Below are positions 42,583 through 46,375 of a DNA stretch of 46,375 bases, in pieces. Source of the stretch: Hyphomicrobiales bacterium (GTDB lineage: Bacteria; Pseudomonadota; Alphaproteobacteria; Rhizobiales; Rhizobiaceae); the NCBI GenBank assembly GCA_900468065.1, contig UBTA01000009.1, positions 36,306 through 82,680 on the forward strand, in the 5' to 3' direction. Below the pieces are notes generated by a model that saw only the letters and a list, made by a program, of their open reading frames with translations, made no database searches and was not told where the DNA came from. Position 1 is the stretch's first letter. Every line of letters begins with the position of its first letter. The translations under genes were made by a program, and so were the position numbers.

Positions 42583-43188
42583 TTACTCGGAAGCTGTTTC
42601 TTCTTCTTCCGTCGTGCCGCCAGCCGGCTGCGCGATGGTAGCGATCGTGAAGTCGCGATCGCCGATAACCGGCGTTGCGTTCTTCGGCAGCTTGATGTTC
42701 GAGATGTGGATGCCGTCGCCGATCTTGAGGCCGGACAGGTCAGCCGTCAGGAATTCCGGAATATCGTCGGCCGGAACAACCAGTTCGACTTCGTGACGAA
42801 CGATGTTCAGAACGCCGCCGATCTTGAGGCCCGGGGACTTTTCTTCGTTGACGAAGTGAACCGGGATTTCCACGGTGACGACGCTATCCTTCGAAACGCG
42901 AAGGAAATCGACGTGCATGGTGAAGTCACGGACCGGATCCAGCTGGTAGTCCTTCGGCAGGACGCGGATCTTCTCGCCGCCAACGTCGATCGTGGCGATG
43001 GTGGTCATGAAACCACCGGCGTGAATCTTCTGGGTGACTTCCTTCGTGGAGAGGGCGATGGAAATCGGTGTCTGCTTGTCACCATAGATGACTGCAGGAA
43101 TAAGACCGTTGCGGCGAAGTTCACGGGAGGACCCCTTACCAACCCGTTCGCGCGTTTCGGCCTTGAGCTCGTAGGATGCATGGCTCAT
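42583..43188 (-). CDS. rplY: 50S ribosomal protein L25 (CTC family)
   Basis: A 201-residue long-form L25 that binds 5S rRNA through its N-terminal half ([20 protein letters not shown]), with the C-terminal CTC domain ([20 protein letters not shown] and [19 protein letters not shown]) and a Glu-rich tail EEEETASE. The 5' untranslated region on this strand carries a hairpin at about 43243-43273 that could regulate it. A strong terminator follows, so it is probably transcribed alone here. Confidence 0.95.
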   Translation of the reverse strand: MSHASYELKAETRERVGKGSSRELRRNGLIPAVIYGDKQTPISIALSTKEVTQKIHAGGFMTTIATIDVGGEKIRVLPKDYQLDPVRDFTMHVDFLRVSKDSVVTVEIPVHFVNEEKSPGLKIGGVLNIVRHEVELVVPADDIPEFLTADLSGLKIGDGIHISNIKLPKNATPVIGDRDFTIATIAQPAGGTTEEEETASE

Positions 43189-43530
43189 GGTCGTACCTTT
43201 CTGGTGTTTTTGGAGAGCTCATCCGCTTGATCTATAAAGACAGGATGAACCGAGACGTTTGACCGTCTCATCCGCGTTTGCCTCCAAGGGTGTCTGCGCG
43301 GACGCGCGTCCATAGCCGACAACGCCCGGAATTGCAAGCAAAGCCCTGTTTTCCGCCGAAATCTCGGTTTTGACGGAAAACCCGCTTGAAAGTGGCGCTG
43401 CAACCATGCCTGCACGCAGTGCGTGATATCTTTCAGAGCTTGATAACCGTCAAACCACGGAAAACCAACAGCGTTAACTTCTCTTAGTCCTTGCATGGCA
43501 CATTGCGCCCACGTTTAAAACAGGTGTTTC
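43189..43530. promoter_or_regulatory. Divergent intergenic region, rplY / MHYT-GGDEF-EAL
   Basis: A 342-bp gap. It holds a hairpin in the rplY leader: GGAT-GAACC-GAGACG (43243-43257, 5-nt bulge) pairing with CGTCTCATCC (43264-43273). A possible promoter for the plus-strand gene is TTGCAT (43491-43496), 17 bp, TTTAAA (43514-43519). No gene is seen. Confidence 0.5.
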
Positions 43531-45627
43531 ATGATCAAGGTTCTTTCCTGCATCGCCACAGATCATCACTACGGTTTGTTGTCGCTTGCAACTCTCGTCT
43601 GTGTTCTTGGCGCCGTCCTGACCATGCGGCTCTATGCCCGCGTGAGGCGCACCGTCGGCGTGCAGAAGCTGAACTGGCTGTTCATGGGCGGGGTCATCGG
43701 CGGCTCGACGATCTGGACGACGCACTTCATCGCCATGCTGAGCTTCAGGCCGTCCCTCGAACATGCCTATGAGCCGATCCTGACTTTGGCTTCTTTGGGC
43801 GCGGCGATCGGCATGACGATACTGGGCTTTTCCGTCACCGCCATGCGCAAGACCGGTCCGACCATTGAGCTTGGCGGTGCGATCGTCGGCGCCGGTATCG
43901 CCGTCATGCACTACATGGGCATGATGGCCTACCAGATCGCCGGGCGGATGGAGTGGGACTTTACCTATTACGCAGCATCGATCATCCTGGGTGTCAGCTT
44001 CGGTGCTCTTGCCACCAGCCGGATTGCCCGCCCGGTCACCCGCTTTTGCAAATATGGTGCCGTCATCGCGCTGATCCTGGCGATCGTCAGCATGCATTTC
44101 ACCGGGATGGCTGCCGTCACCATCATTCCAGATCCGATGATCCAGCCTTCGGCGGCTCTCATTCCTGATAATCTGCTGATCGTCATGGTCATGGTGATGA
44201 TGTGCCTGATGCTGGGCTTGGGGGCATCGACTTACGTCATCGACCTTCATTCCACCCAGGTGGCAGCCGAGCGTTTCCGTCACCTGTCGCTGCACGATCC
44301 GCTGACGGCCCTGCCGAACCGGGTTGCCTTCGGCGAGCATCTCGAAGACATCATCCGGCGTCAGAAGGACGATACGGCGCGGGTCGCTGTCCTGTCCTTC
44401 GATCTTGACCGCTTCAAGGATGTCAACGACGTGCACGGGCATGCGGCCGGTGACGCGGTTCTGCGGACGATTTCCGAGCGGATGGCTAAGGTTCTGGGGG
44501 AAGGGGAATATGTCGCCCGCATCGGCGGCGACGAGTTCGTCGCGCTGACCTCCAATTTCTTCATGAAAAGCGAGGCAAAGACCTTTGCAGCGCGGTTGAT
44601 CGCCGAAATCGGCAGGCCCGTCGAATGGCAGGGAAAGACGCTTCTGGTCGGTAGCAGCGTCGGTATCTCGCTGTTTCCCGTCGATGCGCGCACACCAGAA
44701 GAGCTTCTGGCGCAGGCGGATCTCGCCATGTACCGCGCCAAGGCGGCCGGTTCGAACTCAATCCGGCTCTACGAGCCGTCGATGGACGATGCCGCTCGCA
44801 GCCGCAGCGTCCTTGCCATGGATATGCGCCAGGGCATCGAGCGCGACGAATTCGAACTTTATTACCAGTACCAGAACAATTCGCTGACCCGCGACGTCAT
44901 CGGTTTCGAGGTGCTGCTACGCTGGAAGCATCCGGTGCGTGGCATGGTGCCGCCGACGGAATTCATTCCGATCGCGGAGAAGAACGGCTTCATTCACGAA
45001 CTCGGTGACTGGGTTCTGCTCACCGCCTGCCGGCAGGCCGCCTCCTGGGAAAATCCGATCAAGATTGCCGTCAATGTCGCACCGGCCCAGCTCGCCGATA
45101 CGAATTTTCCCAATCGCGTCAGCGAAATCCTCCAAGAGACCGGTCTCGACGCCGGCCGCCTCGAACTGGAAATCACCGAATCGGGCATCATCGCCGACCA
45201 GCAGCACGCGCTTCACATCATCCGGCAGCTGAAGCTGCTGGGCGTCAAGATCGCCATGGACGACTATGGAACCGGCTATTCGTCGCTTTCGACCCTGCAG
45301 AATTTCCCGTTCGACAAGATCAAGATCGACCGCGCCTTCATCGATGGGGTGACCAGCAACCGGCAGTCGGCTGCGATCGTCCGCTCGACCATCATCCTCG
45401 CCCAGAGCTTGGATATCCCGGTGCTGGCCGAAGGGGTGGAGAACGAGGAACACATGGATTTCCTGCGCAGCGAAGGCTGCCTGCAGGTGCAGGGATATCT
45501 GTTCGGACGGCCGATGCCGCTCAGCGAGATCGACCACGTGGTCAACAATACGCCGCTGCTGCTTCCAGCCCCGGCAAAGCCGGAAAACACCGTGCGCGAC
45601 GAGGACGATCAGTCCGAAGCGGCCTGA
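43531..45627 (+). CDS. MHYT-GGDEF-EAL cyclic-di-GMP enzyme
   Basis: A 698-residue inner-membrane protein. The N-terminal about 240 residues contain the MHYT sensor with about seven transmembrane segments and three repeats of the core motif: WTTHFIAML (62-70), AVMHYMGMMAY (124-134) and SMHFTGMAAV (187-196); the His and Met residues are proposed to bind copper or a gas. GGDEF follows (about 250-415; GGDEF 332-336 intact; the RxxD I-site position reads GEGE, so product inhibition is probably lost) and EAL (about 430-675; the signature is EVL at 460-462, Glu kept; DDYGTGYSS intact). Divergent from rplY. Confidence 0.92.
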   Translation: MIKVLSCIATDHHYGLLSLATLVCVLGAVLTMRLYARVRRTVGVQKLNWLFMGGVIGGSTIWTTHFIAMLSFRPSLEHAYEPILTLASLGAAIGMTILGFSVTAMRKTGPTIELGGAIVGAGIAVMHYMGMMAYQIAGRMEWDFTYYAASIILGVSFGALATSRIARPVTRFCKYGAVIALILAIVSMHFTGMAAVTIIPDPMIQPSAALIPDNLLIVMVMVMMCLMLGLGASTYVIDLHSTQVAAERFRHLSLHDPLTALPNRVAFGEHLEDIIRRQKDDTARVAVLSFDLDRFKDVNDVHGHAAGDAVLRTISERMAKVLGEGEYVARIGGDEFVALTSNFFMKSEAKTFAARLIAEIGRPVEWQGKTLLVGSSVGISLFPVDARTPEELLAQADLAMYRAKAAGSNSIRLYEPSMDDAARSRSVLAMDMRQGIERDEFELYYQYQNNSLTRDVIGFEVLLRWKHPVRGMVPPTEFIPIAEKNGFIHELGDWVLLTACRQAASWENPIKIAVNVAPAQLADTNFPNRVSEILQETGLDAGRLELEITESGIIADQQHALHIIRQLKLLGVKIAMDDYGTGYSSLSTLQNFPFDKIKIDRAFIDGVTSNRQSAAIVRSTIILAQSLDIPVLAEGVENEEHMDFLRSEGCLQVQGYLFGRPMPLSEIDHVVNNTPLLLPAPAKPENTVRDEDDQSEAA

Positions 45628-45634
45628 TCGATCT

Positions 45635-46375
45635 TCAGCGTTTGCGGGACTTGGTGAAGCGCGCGAGCGCGAGCATCAACCCGCCCGCCAGCAGTCCCCA
45701 GAACGCTCCCGAGATACCGGCGAAACTGACGCCGGACGCTGTCACCAGAAATGTGACGGCGGCGGCCTCCCGGCTGTCGGGTTCCTTGAAGGCGGCCATG
45801 GCCGAACCGGCAAAGGCGCCGATCAGGGCAAGGCCGGCAACCGCCTGGATCAGGATCGGCGGCGCCAGGCTGACAAAGGCCGTTACGGTCGCCGCCAGAA
45901 GCCCGAAGACGATATAACCGCCGCCAGCGACGATCGCCGACCAGTAGCGCCGGGCGGGATCACGATGCGCATCCTCGCCGGCGCACATCGCAGCGGTGAT
46001 CGCTGCCAGATTGACCGCATGGCCGCCGAACGGGGCGCTCAGCATCGAGAACAGGCCTGTGGTGGCAAACAGCGGCCCCGGCTGTGGCTCGTAACCGTTG
46101 ACCTTCAAGACGGCGATGCCCGGAATGTTCTGCGAAGCCATGGTGACGATGAACAGCGGCAGCGCGATGCTGACGAGGCCGGCGACAGTAAACGCTGGGG
46201 TGACCCATTCGATATGTGGCACAAGCGTTGCCGAAAGCCGCGCCATCGCATCGGCTGGCATCTCGACGCCGAAGGCCAGCACCAGGACGAACGCCAGAAG
46301 GGCAGCGGGCACCGCAAACAGCCGGTTGATGCTGCCGACGATCACCCAGGCGACAACGATAGGCAGGCCGAGCAG
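45635..46375 (-). CDS. benE: Benzoate/H+ symporter BenE family, C-terminal part (5' end outside window)
   Basis: The C-terminal about 247 residues of a BenE-type secondary transporter; the frame runs open to the window edge at 46375. Full-length proteins are near 390-400 residues. About seven hydrophobic segments are visible, with the family stretches FIVTMASQNIPGIAVLKVNG, APFGGHAVNLAAITAAMCAG and GLALIGAF. Transports benzoate or another aromatic or hydrophobic anion with protons; the substrate is not certain. It is convergent with the MHYT gene (7 bp between stops). Confidence 0.85.
   Translation of the reverse strand: MLGLPIVVAWVIVGSINRLFAVPAALLAFVLVLAFGVEMPADAMARLSATLVPHIEWVTPAFTVAGLVSIALPLFIVTMASQNIPGIAVLKVNGYEPQPGPLFATTGLFSMLSAPFGGHAVNLAAITAAMCAGEDAHRDPARRYWSAIVAGGGYIVFGLLAATVTAFVSLAPPILIQAVAGLALIGAFAGSAMAAFKEPDSREAAAVTFLVTASGVSFAGISGAFWGLLAGGLMLALARFTKSRKR

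Noticed and set aside
43474..44442. A 322-codon minus-strand frame opposite the MHYT gene
   Set aside because: It overlaps the MHYT repeats and is rich in His, Asp and Gln as expected for a shadow frame.

Overview
This 46.4 kb, GC-rich window looks like an ordinary chromosomal segment of an alphaproteobacterium, most likely in the Rhizobiaceae (Rhizobium/Agrobacterium group). The reasons are a fused trpE(G) preceded by a trpL leader peptide ending in WWWAR, a TGA-N9-TCA iron box of the RirA type, a moxR-DUF58-DUF4159 envelope operon, and a ychF/pth/rplY neighbourhood. Genus and species cannot be fixed from the sequence alone. No phage, insertion sequence, CRISPR array, rRNA or tRNA gene was found.

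Layout. 1-4.8 kb: 3' end of fhs, a DUF1993 protein, an extensin-family secreted protein, and a TonB-dependent receptor with an iron-box operator. 4.8-6.1 kb: a MarR regulator and an SDR oxidoreductase that share an identical 12-bp palindrome upstream. 6.2-8.6 kb: trpL leader, attenuator and trpE(G). 8.6-10.7 kb: CDF metal exporter, queF and a HupE/UreJ protein. 10.9-14.3 kb: a ClpP paralogue, a Phd/VapC-type toxin-antitoxin pair, a probable leucine leader peptide, and leuA. 14.4-15.8 kb: ECF sigma factor and membrane anti-sigma factor. 15.9-21.2 kb: TPR protein, metallophosphoesterase, Nudix, glutathione-transferase family, GNAT and secreted GH5 genes. 21.2-21.4 kb: a 33-bp inverted-repeat intergenic element. 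21.4-28.2 kb: four-gene moxR operon. 28.4-30.9 kb: DUF1285, CoA-type Nudix and CCA-adding enzyme in an overlapping operon. 30.9-36.1 kb: DUF1059, DUF4168, apt, a membrane protein, two MaoC dehydratases and a large secreted protein of unknown function. 36.3-43.2 kb (mostly minus strand): ychF, clpS (plus), GNAT, pth, an orphan periplasmic solute-binding protein, a GGDEF-EAL protein, and rplY. 43.5-46.4 kb: an MHYT-GGDEF-EAL protein and the C-terminal part of a BenE-type transporter.

How genes work together. Three themes stand out. (1) Amino-acid attenuation: trpL and a newly proposed leuL each carry a run of the regulatory codon (three Trp; four Leu), and each begins about 7 nt after a good -10 box, so both may be leaderless. 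MarR and the antitoxin have the same geometry. (2) Cyclic-di-GMP: two dual-domain enzymes flank rplY. One lies 22 bp upstream of a solute-binding protein that has no permease, an arrangement reminiscent of the Vibrio NspS-MbaA sensor pair; this is the best candidate for an undescribed signalling module. (3) Envelope maintenance: the moxR operon, plus several secreted proteins of unknown role.

All assignments come from reading translated sequence and motifs; no database search was run. Start codons were chosen by Shine-Dalgarno spacing, signal peptides and family N-termini where visible.
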